Origin: a virus
Strand: one strand, 5' to 3'
IMG/VR virus record: IMGVR_UViG_3300024999_000018
Coordinates: 1-50,113 of that record
DNA: 50,113 nucleotides
The notes below the pieces were generated by a model. It saw nothing but the letters and a program-made list of their open reading frames with translations, was not told the DNA's origin and did no database searches. Shown piece after piece: positions 1-9,244 of the stretch (position 1 is its first letter; the number at the start of each line of letters is the position of its first letter). Made by a program: the position numbers and the translations under genes.

Positions 1-127
1 AGTTCAAGATTGCTATGAACCTCGGTAGTGACCAAGAGACTATGGACTTCATAAGAGATTGCATCAAGATCTCCCATCAAATCCATAGTTTGTCTTCGGG
101 CAGTAAGTATAGAGTGGACTTCATTAA
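1..127. repeat. Terminal direct repeat, left copy (circular-assembly overlap)
   Basis: These 127 bases are identical to positions 49987-50113. A reading frame entering at 49815 continues through the repeat and stops at 144-146, so the two ends join into a circle. The length of 127 equals a common maximum assembler k-mer, so an assembly overlap is more likely than a true packaging repeat. Confidence 0.95.
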
Positions 128-146
128 GTCCCTACTAAATCTCTAA
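1..146 (+). CDS. 3' part of the 105-aa hypothetical protein that spans the circular junction
   Basis: Bases 1-2 are the last two bases of a Lys codon, and the frame runs open to the TAA at 144-146. It is the continuation of the gene starting at 49815; because of the 127-bp overlap only 128-146 are new sequence. The C-terminal residues are KYRVDFIKSLLNL. The gene ends 8 bp before the stop codon of the converging late gene on the other strand. The function is unknown. Confidence 0.75.
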   Translation, partial: FKIAMNLGSDQETMDFIRDCIKISHQIHSLSSGSKYRVDFIKSLLNL

Positions 147-154
147 TGAGTGGA

Positions 155-3100
155 TTAAAAGGAGGAGGGCAATCCCCTCCTTCCACTTCTCCCCTTCGGT
201 GCCTCCTTATAAACTCCCATGATAACCTCGTAGGGATTCCCACCATTGTAAGCCGTGTTGATAGATTTCATTATCTGATTTGTCATAGGCACTCCGTACG
301 AATAACCTATTGCCTTAGCAATCAACTGAATATTCTTCCTTTTCTCACGAGGTGTGAGCTGATCCCAATCAAGGGATTCTGAGAACTTCATTGCTGCCTC
401 AGGAACAAGTGATGCCCACTCACCCATCACTCCTCCAAGTGAGGATCCGTACTTAGCACTTCCACCGATCATGGGCAACTTCTCCAGGAGTTCTCCGGCC
501 GCGGATGCTACTGCATGAACATCACTACCATCATCATCCTTCACCTTAAGGTACTCACCAATCGGATCAGGGACAACATTCTCATAGCCCATCATCTTGT
601 AGAGTTGCCCAGCTAGGACTGTGGCCACTACATACTTAGTAGCTCTCATCAATGCCTGCTTGTTGGATACGTCGGCATTCTTAATCCCTAGCACATCCCT
701 GATAATAAAATTGAAGTCAGCAATCCCGAATGTCTGCAACAGTGTAAGCCACTTAGTAACCTTCCCCGTCTGTATATCCGAAACTGCCCCCTTAATCCCC
801 ATGCCCTGAGTCTTCTCCACAACATCATCTGCGAAGTGAACCAGATCATCTCCCTTTAACTTGAGTGTATTCTTCCCATAATGGTAGCCGGCATTCCAAC
901 TAGCCTCAGCCACAACTCCATCCACCCACTTCATAGGGGCCATACTCTTATTGCCAAGCCAGTCCTTTGTCCCAGTAGCAAGACCACGCTGAACATAGTC
1001 AGTCCACTCGGAATACGCCAGATCAAATTCTCTGATGGACAACACTGAGGATTTCTGCTTAGCTAAGGATGCCTTCCTACTGAAGGTCCTATCTGCAACC
1101 ATCCTACCTAATCCATAGAAGGTACTCTTCATATCGAGAAGGGTTGGTACTGCAATCACATATGAGGAGGGCTGCACGAATATAGTCCTCAGTGATCCAC
1201 CAATCGTAGCAAGCACTAGATTCTTACTCAATGACTCAAGTCCCTTATGGATCAAAGGATTAGTGTTGGCCATCGCAGTAGCAGTCGGATCCTTACCCAC
1301 AATAGCATCACTCCACTTACTCAGCATTACACTCAGAGCAGGGTTCCACTCACGAAGGGTGACCTTCCCAGTACCTGATGGGCGGGGCAACTTAACATAA
1401 GCTAACTCCTTTGCTAGTGCTGCCACTGGACTAATGTGGATTTCATCTAGACCATAATTAGAATACTTTTCTATGGCCTTGAATGGGTCTAGTTCAATCG
1501 GTATATCTGAAATATCCCTCTTCTTAGCATGAGGATTAAACATTCCATTAAATGTTTTACTCAACTGCCCTAGTTTGGCACTAGTCGAGTTAATCATTCC
1601 CTCTCCAAGTCCCAACTCTCGGAGGACATTCAGATCACGGAAGAGTGGCAAGTAATTCTCACGGCCCTTCATATCCAGTAACTTAGGTATAGCCTTCTGC
1701 CCTGTATGAGTCCTCACGTAATTGGATCTCTCACGGAACTTCCTAGTGTAATTCAACAGTTGCTCTTTCACGAGTTCTTCATGAGGTAGGAGGGAAGGAA
1801 TATCAGTAATCCCCATCTTCTCATACGCCTCCTTAACACTCTTCATATCTGCATAACATGCGATAGCGAAGTCCTTCATTCTCTCAGGAGCTATCTTAGA
1901 CTTGAGCCCATCCAGCCATACCTTAACCTCTGCTTTCTCCGCCTTAGACTCTGCGAGTGAATCTCTCCATGTTCTATAAAGATCCTTAATAGGTCCTCGG
2001 AAAGCATTAATCTTAGTCTCCGTGGCTGTCATAAATCTATCCACCACATTAGTGGTATGCTCCACCATGACCCTTCCAGTCTTCGGATCTGTCCTATCTA
2101 TATCCTTGCCAAAGTTACTCTTCCTATCCATCCCAACTATACCCTCAGCTAGGTCCTTAGGAACTGCTGGCTTGGTCCACACAACCTTCCCATTCCTATC
2201 TTTCTTAATCGTCTGGTGGACAATAGGACCTTCAGGGTCCAGGATCTTAGTCCCCAACTTATCCCCATCCCTAATCTCCTGCTTCATCTGGCCCACGTTA
2301 GCCAAGGAGGCCTTGAACAAGTCTATGGAAGCCTGATCTACACCCATACTAGAGAGATAATCATCCACTGTCTTCCCAACTTTCTTAGCCATCTTCACTA
2401 CATTCTCTATCTGATCTACAGCCACTCTGAGGCCAGTCACATCTACTGACCCCCTCTCATTATTCATTATACTCCACAAATCCCTACCTGCCCCATCTCC
2501 CCTCTCACCATAATCCAAGATCTCATCCCCAAGTCCACCTTCCCTCCCATAGGATTCCTCAAGGTATTCCTTCTCTCCAAGATCCCACATATCGGCCTTA
2601 TCTAGAAGGTCAAGTTCAGGTTCCAGGAAGTACTTGCCAGTGGCAGGATCTCTAATGATCTCCCTATCTGTACCCTTCGCATCTCTGAAGGCCTCAGCAT
2701 CTTCCAACTTGTCGAAGATTGCAAACTTGTCATCGACGAGAGGGAGGGCTTCCTTAGTAATTGGAGTCTTGCCTCCCCCGGAGGCGGGGGTTGCTACGTT
2801 CCGTTTTGTAACATAGGAATCTCTCCACTCTAAGAACTTCTCAGCTGCGGAGGCAGAGTCTACAGTTCTAGACTTAGGGACTTCAGGTGAAAGGGATTCC
2901 TTAGCAACCTTAACCTCAGCCACCACTTCCTCACCCAACCTAATCTCTTCCAGATTAACTCCCTGAGTAATCTCCTCCAGTACTTTCCAATCCTCTGCAG
3001 TCACCCCATCAGAGTACAACTCATCTATCTCGGACCCACTCTCAGCCTTCTTCCTAGCTTCTTCCTCCTTAGCCAATTCATAAACTCTGCGAGCCTCCCC

Positions 3101-5143
3101 AGTCTCTTTAACTTCTGGAACATACTTACCCCTGGGAGTATCTTCAGCATACTTTCCCACCCTGTACTTCTCTCCGATCTTAACAACCTCAAAGTTATCT
3201 CCCCTGGAGGTGGCATCGGCTTGGGCATCCTCAAAGGAGGAATATCTCTTCTTTCCTGGAAATTCATATCCTTCCTCCTTAGCGATTCCTACTGAATCAA
3301 ACTCTGGTGTGATGATCTCAGGGGCAGGATCAGTCACTGGAGCAGGAGCTGCCTCTCCCACCTTAGGCTCAAACCCCTCCTTAACCTTCTCATATCTAGC
3401 CCTAACCTCCTCAGGTTCTAGACTCAATGAGGAGAAGTTCCTTCCCTCACCCGTGAAGAATTGGTGAACCTCAAATTCTCCAACCTTTGAGGATCCTTGA
3501 TAGGTAATTCCGGGCTCAAGAGAATCCAATACTTCTTGGATGGGGGCTGCTTCAGTGGGAGGAGTAGAAGACTTTCTAACTGGAACTTCTGCCCTAGTAC
3601 TGACAGGTGCTACAGAGGGTTCTATAACAGGAGAAGTTTGTGGCTCAGGGGGAATGAACTCAGGAACTTCTCCAGTTCCTTCAGCTAACTTCCTCTCCTC
3701 AATAATTCTACCTATAGCTTTCCCCGTACTACCAGTAGGATTAATCCCCTTAATACTCTTCAGATCAACCGTACTTATATCCCCCTCGTGTTCAGCCACT
3801 ATCTTAGCAGCCTTTCTCATGGCAGTCTTAGCTCGGCCCTCCCTCATCTCGGCCTCAACCAAGAGTCCCTTTACCACGTCAGCATTATCTTCGAACTTAA
3901 CTGTAGGCCTCGAGGTCTTATCTACCCTAGCTGTAGCTTGTCCCTTGTTAATCTGCTCTGCAATTTTATCCAACGGGGTGACTGCAGCCTGAGCCTTAAC
4001 ACTATCAGGAATTTTAGGATCAGCCAATACTTTAGCTTTGGCAGACTCAAGGACTTCTGGAGTAACCTCCACCTTACCTTTCCTCACAGCCCTAGCTGCT
4101 CTACGTGATCCAGCCACAGCCATTGGAGCTCCGAGTAGGGCCGTATTAGCAATGTACTGCCATGCCTTAGACCTAGTCTCAAGATCCTCCTCACTGGCAC
4201 CCTCAGGTGCTGAGGCTCTGGCTACCTTATCCACTGTACCTAAGAAGGTACCAAACGCTGTCTCAATTGGCTTCAGCAAGAGCTGTCCAGTATTAGTAAC
4301 TGGCTTATACATTCCAGTCTCGTTGACCTTCTCAGCAATATCAAATGCCTTGGCAAGACTCTTCTCATCCCTAGGGATAGCAGCCAATCCACCCATCTGA
4401 CCCAATGGAAAGGATGCAGCCCCAGATGCAAGTGCAACTCCTGCCTCAGGAACTCCGTAGGCTACATCCAGCATCCCCTGTACTAACTTATTTTGAGAAC
4501 TGGGAATCCCCAGGGGTAACTTCCCCGTGGGTACCACAGGAGTAGTACTCTCCACCGCAGACTGCCCCATCATTTGGGCACCAGTCTTAGCCATCTCCAG
4601 GATATTTCCTGCCCCTCCCTGACTATGAGCCTCACCATCAAAGCTATCCCATGTCATCGAGGGTTGAGACTTTGGGACTTGCCCCTCCACAGGACTAGTG
4701 GCTGGTGCCACTCCGGCCATCACCTTAGTGATATAGTCTCTAGTCTCCTGGGGATACTCCAATCCATTAGCCACATTCCCCATCCCGAAGTTATACGCAG
4801 CGAGTGCCTTCTCCTGATCTCCTCCATACATATCCATTAACTTCTTGATGTACCTCACTCCACCATCCAAGTTCTGGCGAGGATTAAACGAATCCACCAC
4901 ACCCAGCTCCTTGGCAGTAGGGTCCATCAACTGAAGAAGTCCCTTAGCCCCTGCCTTAGAGGTGGCCTGAGGATTAAAGTTACTCTCAGTCTTTACCATA
5001 GACCTAACTAGGCGAGGATCTACGCCGTGAGTGGTAGAGATCTCATCAATGAGGGGATAATAATCCTCAGGCCCCAAGACCTTAGGGGTGGTAGGAACAA
5101 TAGGAGGAGGGACGGAATCGAAGGAATCCCAAGAGAGTGCCAT
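155..5143 (-). CDS. Giant virion protein with N-terminal lytic transglycosylase domain (probable ejection protein)
   Basis: This 1662-aa protein starts with a soluble lytic transglycosylase (SLT) domain at residues 28-135. Glu53 in the KTESNFNP motif is the likely catalytic acid, followed by GAKGLLQLMDPTA and AAYNFGMGN. The pentapeptide WDSFD occurs near residue 5 and again near 165, flanking the domain. The middle (about 350-900) is rich in Glu, Lys and Pro and looks like a linker; the last 700 residues are more globular. Size, position as the last late gene and the muralytic domain match the internal virion/ejection proteins of podoviruses (T7 gp16 type), which open peptidoglycan during DNA entry. 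That role is inferred from architecture. A copy of the dispersed 30-bp palindrome is translated in frame in the linker at 2791-2820. Confidence 0.85.
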   Translation of the reverse strand: MALSWDSFDSVPPPIVPTTPKVLGPEDYYPLIDEISTTHGVDPRLVRSMVKTESNFNPQATSKAGAKGLLQLMDPTAKELGVVDSFNPRQNLDGGVRYIKKLMDMYGGDQEKALAAYNFGMGNVANGLEYPQETRDYITKVMAGVAPATSPVEGQVPKSQPSMTWDSFDGEAHSQGGAGNILEMAKTGAQMMGQSAVESTTPVVPTGKLPLGIPSSQNKLVQGMLDVAYGVPEAGVALASGAASFPLGQMGGLAAIPRDEKSLAKAFDIAEKVNETGMYKPVTNTGQLLLKPIETAFGTFLGTVDKVARASAPEGASEEDLETRSKAWQYIANTALLGAPMAVAGSRRAARAVRKGKVEVTPEVLESAKAKVLADPKIPDSVKAQAAVTPLDKIAEQINKGQATARVDKTSRPTVKFEDNADVVKGLLVEAEMREGRAKTAMRKAAKIVAEHEGDISTVDLKSIKGINPTGSTGKAIGRIIEERKLAEGTGEVPEFIPPEPQTSPVIEPSVAPVSTRAEVPVRKSSTPPTEAAPIQEVLDSLEPGITYQGSSKVGEFEVHQFFTGEGRNFSSLSLEPEEVRARYEKVKEGFEPKVGEAAPAPVTDPAPEIITPEFDSVGIAKEEGYEFPGKKRYSSFEDAQADATSRGDNFEVVKIGEKYRVGKYAEDTPRGKYVPEVKETGEARRVYELAKEEEARKKAESGSEIDELYSDGVTAEDWKVLEEITQGVNLEEIRLGEEVVAEVKVAKESLSPEVPKSRTVDSASAAEKFLEWRDSYVTKRNVATPASGGGKTPITKEALPLVDDKFAIFDKLEDAEAFRDAKGTDREIIRDPATGKYFLEPELDLLDKADMWDLGEKEYLEESYGREGGLGDEILDYGERGDGAGRDLWSIMNNERGSVDVTGLRVAVDQIENVVKMAKKVGKTVDDYLSSMGVDQASIDLFKASLANVGQMKQEIRDGDKLGTKILDPEGPIVHQTIKKDRNGKVVWTKPAVPKDLAEGIVGMDRKSNFGKDIDRTDPKTGRVMVEHTTNVVDRFMTATETKINAFRGPIKDLYRTWRDSLAESKAEKAEVKVWLDGLKSKIAPERMKDFAIACYADMKSVKEAYEKMGITDIPSLLPHEELVKEQLLNYTRKFRERSNYVRTHTGQKAIPKLLDMKGRENYLPLFRDLNVLRELGLGEGMINSTSAKLGQLSKTFNGMFNPHAKKRDISDIPIELDPFKAIEKYSNYGLDEIHISPVAALAKELAYVKLPRPSGTGKVTLREWNPALSVMLSKWSDAIVGKDPTATAMANTNPLIHKGLESLSKNLVLATIGGSLRTIFVQPSSYVIAVPTLLDMKSTFYGLGRMVADRTFSRKASLAKQKSSVLSIREFDLAYSEWTDYVQRGLATGTKDWLGNKSMAPMKWVDGVVAEASWNAGYHYGKNTLKLKGDDLVHFADDVVEKTQGMGIKGAVSDIQTGKVTKWLTLLQTFGIADFNFIIRDVLGIKNADVSNKQALMRATKYVVATVLAGQLYKMMGYENVVPDPIGEYLKVKDDDGSDVHAVASAAGELLEKLPMIGGSAKYGSSLGGVMGEWASLVPEAAMKFSESLDWDQLTPREKRKNIQLIAKAIGYSYGVPMTNQIMKSINTAYNGGNPYEVIMGVYKEAPKGRSGRRGLPSSF
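159..182 (-). terminator. Rho-independent terminator inside the 3' end of the last late gene
   Basis: On the minus strand the arm AAGGAGGGG (182-174) pairs with CCCTCCTCCTT (169-159), followed by TTTTAA. The hairpin overlaps the last codons of the 1662-aa gene, and its stop codon lies in the T-tract. It would end late transcription at the point where the two arms converge. On the plus strand the hairpin is not followed by a good T-run, so it is best read as a minus-strand terminator. Confidence 0.7.
2791..2820 (-). repeat. Dispersed 30-bp palindrome, copy 1 (inside a coding sequence)
   Basis: Minus-strand arms TTCCTATGTTACA and GGAACGTAGCAA. It is translated in frame as SYVTKRNVAT within the linker of the giant virion protein and is followed by a GC-rich hairpin (CCCCCGCCTCCGGGGG). 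It is one of only two copies inside an open reading frame. Confidence 0.8.
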
Positions 5144-5149
5144 GTCTAA

Positions 5150-5926
5150 TTACCTCGCCAGACCTAATTCTTTAAGAGCTTGTTCAGGACTCACACCCAA
5201 TTCCTGAGCCTTCGCTACTATCATCTCCAAGGTAATCTTCTTACCTGAAGGACTTCGTCCCACCAGTGTATCAGGGGGCATCTTGACAATCTCCGCCGAA
5301 TCCTTTGGAAGCTTAGTCCACTTAGCATCACTTCCGAATAGTCCACCAGTTCCAGGAACTTTAATCCACTGATGAGTGGGATGCTGCTGGTTATAGATCT
5401 CAGCATATCCATCCAGCATGTCTGGATTCTCCACGTCTTGGGCCACCATAGATGCATCAATCTCTGCAAGCTTCCCAGCCTGAGAGAATTTCTGAGCCTC
5501 AGTAAGACCTCCACTTCCTTCACCAGTCCCTAGAATAGAAGTCCCCGCGGGAAATGTCTGGCCTACCTGAGGATCTATAGTCTGCACAGTACCATCAGGC
5601 ATCCTGAGAAGTTTGGCAGCTTGGGAATCCCTCGTGGCCTTTCCTACTTCTTCCCTCTTCACTACATTCCCTTGAGCATCAGTCCAATCTATCATCATCT
5701 TCCCTTCAACTTCAAAGGGAGCACTGCGATTCAACTTACTCTTCTTAGTCTCGAACTCTTCAGTCTCTCTCCTATTCTTCAGATCCTTATAGTAATTCTC
5801 TATAAGATTCTGGGCCTCAGTAATAGCATGACCCTCCTGAGAATTGGCCTGATTTCCCAACACCTGTTTGTAATTAATCAGATTACCCATGAGGTTCTGA
5901 ATGTCCTCAGCACTTAGGCCCCTCAA
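5150..5926 (-). CDS. Hypothetical virion protein (258 aa)
   Basis: No family is recognised. The N-terminal third is helix-forming and highly charged (ENYYKDLKNRRETEEFETKKSKLNR), probably coiled coil; the rest is mixed. The start used is TTG at 5926, preceded by a G-rich GGAGGAGGG tract about 14 nt upstream, so the true start is uncertain. Only 6 bp separate its stop from the giant transglycosylase protein, so it is co-transcribed. A position between small virion proteins and the ejection protein suggests an internal or tail component. Confidence 0.65.
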   Translation of the reverse strand: MRGLSAEDIQNLMGNLINYKQVLGNQANSQEGHAITEAQNLIENYYKDLKNRRETEEFETKKSKLNRSAPFEVEGKMMIDWTDAQGNVVKREEVGKATRDSQAAKLLRMPDGTVQTIDPQVGQTFPAGTSILGTGEGSGGLTEAQKFSQAGKLAEIDASMVAQDVENPDMLDGYAEIYNQQHPTHQWIKVPGTGGLFGSDAKWTKLPKDSAEIVKMPPDTLVGRSPSGKKITLEMIVAKAQELGVSPEQALKELGLAR

Positions 5927-5955
5927 ATCTAAGGGCTGCCCTCCTCCACCCCCAC

Positions 5956-6381
5956 TTACTTCTGGAGATTGAGAAGGGCCTGCCAGAAAGGGGACTGATC
6001 AGACACTCCCCCACTGTTTGAGGCCACAGACTCCGGTGGAACACTTGTGCCAAATGTACTCAAATTTTGTGCTGAAGGGATTTTACTAGTCCTCGTCATT
6101 GTTTGCCCATCCGCAGTCTCCTTGATCGTAGTAACATTCTCATCAGGCCCTGCTGTACCCTGAGGAGTTGGGGATTGCATCAGTTGAGGGAACACCTGTC
6201 CACCCACTCCTTGCATAGCCTGTGCTCTCAGCGCAGCTGAGGTGGCATCCCCTATCGCAGCCCCAGCACCTTTACCACTCCCAAACCCCGCTCCCATCTG
6301 GGCCAACATCTGAAGGAAATTAGGATTGGCCTGCCAGTTACCTTGTGCATTAGTACCACCCATAAAACTAAAGTCCATCAC
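5956..6381 (-). CDS. Small Gly/Ala-rich virion protein (141 aa)
   Basis: The N-terminal half is low-complexity and rich in Gly, Ala, Gln and Met (QMLAQMGAGFGSGKGAGAAIG). The second half is polar and probably disordered. No family is recognised. It sits between the 281-aa Gly-rich protein and the 258-aa protein, with short gaps, in the late operon. A small internal or ejected virion protein is a reasonable inference from composition and place only. Confidence 0.65.
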   Translation of the reverse strand: MMDFSFMGGTNAQGNWQANPNFLQMLAQMGAGFGSGKGAGAAIGDATSAALRAQAMQGVGGQVFPQLMQSPTPQGTAGPDENVTTIKETADGQTMTRTSKIPSAQNLSTFGTSVPPESVASNSGGVSDQSPFWQALLNLQK

Positions 6382-6394
6382 TCACCTCTATAAG

Positions 6395-7240
6395 TTAAAG
6401 TAATCCTGACAACCCACCTAACAATCCACCAGCTAACATGCCTAGGGGATTACCTCCAGACATCATTCCACCAGCAGCCATTCCACTCAGAGCTCCACCA
6501 AGAATCCCACTCCCAGTATCCTCCGAAGTCTTAGTCGAGGTCTTAATAGCCCCCTGCAATGCACCAAGATTAGCCCTCTCATAATCAAGGACATCCAGAT
6601 CCCACAGTGCAGCCTTGGCATCTATCTCCACATTAGTACTACCAATAGCTTGCTTGATGGTGAAGAAATGCTTCATTACATTCATGTAGGTATCTATCAC
6701 CGAGGTGTTCCAAGCCAAGTGAGTCTTATATCTATCCTGGGCCACCGGGATCAGCCTATACCTAAGCTCCGCACTATACTTGGCAATCTGTTTCTGCTTA
6801 GTATCCATCAAGAGAGCTTTGCCAATCACAAAGGAAGAACTCATCACTGCATTAATATCTCTCATCCCTGCCATGAACTTGGGCAACACCTGAGAATCTA
6901 ACTCATCCTGGAGGATGGCACTCTCAGTAGCCACAAGATTCCCCACTTGAGGACCATTTACTGTATCTTCAAAGAGCTCAGTCCACACAGCCTCAATATT
7001 CAACCCGGCCATGAACTTCCCGTACATATCATACAGGGAGGGAAAGGATGCTATGGTGTACCCAGCTCCAAAGAACGCCACGTCTACTGGGATAGAGGAG
7101 AATCCCGAGTAAGGATTGTTGTCTAGGGCAGCATCCCTCAACTCAACTGTCTTATCCAAGAACTCTGAGTGCTTAACCTCAATGTATTCAGCATACCTAA
7201 TGGTACTCTCACCACCAGCACTACTGCTCCCACTTCCCAT
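6395..7240 (-). CDS. Virion protein with Gly/Met-rich C-terminal tail (281 aa)
   Basis: Residues 20-230 are mostly helical. The last 40 residues are a Gly/Met/Leu-rich membrane-active-looking tail (GILGGALSGMAAGGMMSGGNPLGMLAGGLLGG). Such tails are seen in podovirus ejection proteins, which insert in membranes during DNA entry. The start ATG at 7240 has a good GGAGG site. It lies 1 bp from the stop of the GNAT-like gene. The order GNAT-like protein, Gly-rich proteins, transglycosylase resembles the T7 gp13-16 block. The exact function is inferred. Confidence 0.7.
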   Translation of the reverse strand: MGSGSSSAGGESTIRYAEYIEVKHSEFLDKTVELRDAALDNNPYSGFSSIPVDVAFFGAGYTIASFPSLYDMYGKFMAGLNIEAVWTELFEDTVNGPQVGNLVATESAILQDELDSQVLPKFMAGMRDINAVMSSSFVIGKALLMDTKQKQIAKYSAELRYRLIPVAQDRYKTHLAWNTSVIDTYMNVMKHFFTIKQAIGSTNVEIDAKAALWDLDVLDYERANLGALQGAIKTSTKTSEDTGSGILGGALSGMAAGGMMSGGNPLGMLAGGLLGGLSGLL

Positions 7241-7241
7241 C

Positions 7242-7679
7242 TCAACCTCCTATTAGAATCTCCATAGTGGTACAAGCTTCCTTAAATCCAACCTCTCTGG
7301 CTACCTGCAACACTCGGGGATTCTTAGAGTCGAAGAACACCCTGGTGCATTTCTCACTGATGGCTAATCCCCGTATTAGTTTGAAGTCTTCTTCCCACTC
7401 TCCCCGCGGAAGTACCTTGTATGCGTAGAGGCATCTGATCTTGACACTCCGCTCCTTGGTAAACCTGTCCTCATGGAGTTCAGTAATCATGACTCCCTGA
7501 ATAGATCCATCTGGACCATCCGAATACTTTAGGAAACATTGGGCTTTATCATTGAGTAGGGCCGCAAACAACTCATTGAACTTAGTAGGAACTTCTGTGA
7601 TGGCCTCCGTCTGCTGGAGAGCATACTTAATAACATCCCAGAACTTAGGAACTTGTACAGAGATTAGTCTAACAATCAT
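7242..7679 (-). CDS. GNAT-fold acetyltransferase-like virion protein (145 aa)
   Basis: The end of the protein (RVLQVAREVGFKEA) matches the last helix-strand unit of GNAT acetyltransferases, and the middle has the strand pattern IQGVMITELHED...VKIRCLYAYKV. Proteins of this type occur next to ejection proteins in podoviruses, where they may be structural rather than enzymatic. I chose the ATG at 7679, which has GAGG 5 nt upstream, over the longer TTG start at 7697. It overlaps no neighbour and lies in the tail block. Confidence 0.6.
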   Translation of the reverse strand: MIVRLISVQVPKFWDVIKYALQQTEAITEVPTKFNELFAALLNDKAQCFLKYSDGPDGSIQGVMITELHEDRFTKERSVKIRCLYAYKVLPRGEWEEDFKLIRGLAISEKCTRVFFDSKNPRVLQVAREVGFKEACTTMEILIGG

Positions 7680-7686
7680 CTTATCC

Positions 7687-8763
7687 TCACACGTCAATGG
7701 GGCTAAAGTTATGGATCACACCCTTCACCCGGATGTAGTCAATCTTAACACTCATGGGGTCTGGACAACGGAGGCTAAACCTAAAGTCCTTACCAAAGCA
7801 AGGTACACTCAGTAGACCATGAGGTCCAAGACTTCTCCATCCAGTCCCAATGAATTCCTGCTTAAGTCCCTTACTGAATTCTACCAACGCTTCGAGCCTC
7901 CCTTCAGTATCTCCACCCACTTCGATCTCATGAATAGTCTTATTCCCCCGGGTCTCGAAGTCCCAAGTGTCAGAAGTAATCTCAAACAGTGGGATTTCCA
8001 TATCTCCACTCGCAATCAGATAACTATACCCATTAGCAAACCCTATGCCAGTCACATTAGCTGGGCCCCTTCCAAGAGATTGTTCCTCCACACTGTAGAC
8101 ATACCCAACTGTGCCATCACAGATGTAGGCCATCTTCTCACTAGGGTCATAACTAAGTACAGGTGAGGTCATTGGGAGAAAGAACTCCTCATACCCTAGG
8201 GGAGTATACTTATCCGTCAACATGATGAGGCACCCCTTCTTATCCACAAACAGCTGCATATTCTCATCTCCACCAACAGCCCACTGACCTTTCACTCCCA
8301 CCCAACTTAGAGTCTTCATCCCATAGAAGTTATTATGCGGCACCAACTGAGTAACTCCACCACTCCCGTAGACCATCACACTAGAGTTCAACTTCATGAT
8401 GTGATAAATGGAGCCTGGCCAATCCAGTGGCATCTCCCCTGCTACATTCTTCCTATCAATAGCAAAGTCAAACTCTCCTATCTCTCCCCACCTGACCCAA
8501 TTAGTCACGGGAGGGGAAATGACTATCTCTGCATCAATGTAAATATTACCTAAGTCCAGGGAAGATCCTTCCCATACTTGGGAGAAGATTACTCTCCCCT
8601 CAATGAGAACATCCCCAAGATCCATAGCCTCAGCTATAACACCAATTCCTAAGAAGGTTCCCTCAATAGAAACATTGGTTCGCAACCACCCTCCACCATA
8701 AACACCAAAGGCATCATAGGCGTTACAGTCAAAGGTCATATCATAATCAGGATTTCTTGCCAT
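7687..8763 (-). CDS. Tail structural protein, possibly the C-terminal part of a split gene (358 aa)
   Basis: Beta-rich throughout. The segment from about residue 88 (WVRWGEIGEFDFAIDRKNVAGEMPL) and the later runs VMVYGSGGVTQLVP, KGQWAVGGDENMQLFVDKKGCLIML and GYEEFF have the order I associate with a podovirus tail protein family in which this section normally follows an N-terminal part ending in NGQII-G. That N-terminal part is here a separate gene at 11281-11772. The ATG at 8763 follows a copy of the dispersed palindrome by about 12 nt, with AGGAAGCGAGG as ribosome site. The family statement is from memory; the split is inferred. Confidence 0.65.
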   Translation of the reverse strand: MARNPDYDMTFDCNAYDAFGVYGGGWLRTNVSIEGTFLGIGVIAEAMDLGDVLIEGRVIFSQVWEGSSLDLGNIYIDAEIVISPPVTNWVRWGEIGEFDFAIDRKNVAGEMPLDWPGSIYHIMKLNSSVMVYGSGGVTQLVPHNNFYGMKTLSWVGVKGQWAVGGDENMQLFVDKKGCLIMLTDKYTPLGYEEFFLPMTSPVLSYDPSEKMAYICDGTVGYVYSVEEQSLGRGPANVTGIGFANGYSYLIASGDMEIPLFEITSDTWDFETRGNKTIHEIEVGGDTEGRLEALVEFSKGLKQEFIGTGWRSLGPHGLLSVPCFGKDFRFSLRCPDPMSVKIDYIRVKGVIHNFSPIDV

Positions 8764-8775
8764 ACTAAACCTCGC

Positions 8776-8805
8776 TTCCTATGTTACATTATGTAACAAA
8801 GCAAT
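8776..8805 (-). repeat. Dispersed 30-bp palindrome, copy 2
   Basis: In sense (minus) the arms are ATTGCTTTGTTACA and TGTAACATAGGAA. It lies in the gap between the 140-aa and 358-aa genes and ends 12 nt before the ATG at 8763. The AGGAA at its end is next to the Shine-Dalgarno region. Confidence 0.9.
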
Positions 8806-8811
8806 CCACCC

Positions 8812-9234
8812 TTAGATAGTTACCTTAATGTTGGCGATTGTGGCTATGCCTCCATCAGGCTCAGTGTAGCTCCCCAGGAAGTCTATAAATCCCACGATGG
8901 GATCATCCGCCACTGTGTCATCATAGATGATAGCCCCACATGCCGGGCCAATATCTCCAGCAGCCGCAGTCCAACTGGTATTATTCCACGTAACATACAC
9001 TCTATCATCAGTGTCATTCTGGGTTACTGCAACCCCTGCCAGAGTATTCCCACCTGTAGTATACCCGAATCCATTAGCCACCTCACTAGCACTTACATTG
9101 GCATACAGATCATGAGCATCCGGGTTGAACACAAATCCTTCTTGCATCAAGATGATCTTGAAGGTATCTGCACTGAAGTCCACTATCTTAGTTGCCAGCA
9201 ACAGCCTGAAATTATTACTCACTCTTGATGCCAT
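8812..9234 (-). CDS. Small beta-rich structural protein, paralogue of 26151-26582 (140 aa)
   Basis: It shares layout with the protein at 26151-26582: a short N-terminus then (D)FSADTFKIIL / DFSAHSFKVAL, a central ANGFGYTTGGNTL / AANGYTPTATTI region, WTAAAGDIGP / FTATSGGIGP, a strand ending in YDDT / YNDT, and a conserved C-terminal strand set. Proteins of this kind are common in phage structural regions; the exact role is unknown. The two copies suggest duplication, each placed beside fibre-like genes. Confidence 0.75.
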   Translation of the reverse strand: MASRVSNNFRLLLATKIVDFSADTFKIILMQEGFVFNPDAHDLYANVSASEVANGFGYTTGGNTLAGVAVTQNDTDDRVYVTWNNTSWTAAAGDIGPACGAIIYDDTVADDPIVGFIDFLGSYTEPDGGIATIANIKVTI

Positions 9235-9244
9235 CCCACTCTCC

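Noticed and set aside
1-127. Biological direct terminal repeat (T7-like)
   Set aside because: It lies inside a coding sequence that continues across the join, and the length is exactly a standard k-mer; an assembly overlap is simpler.
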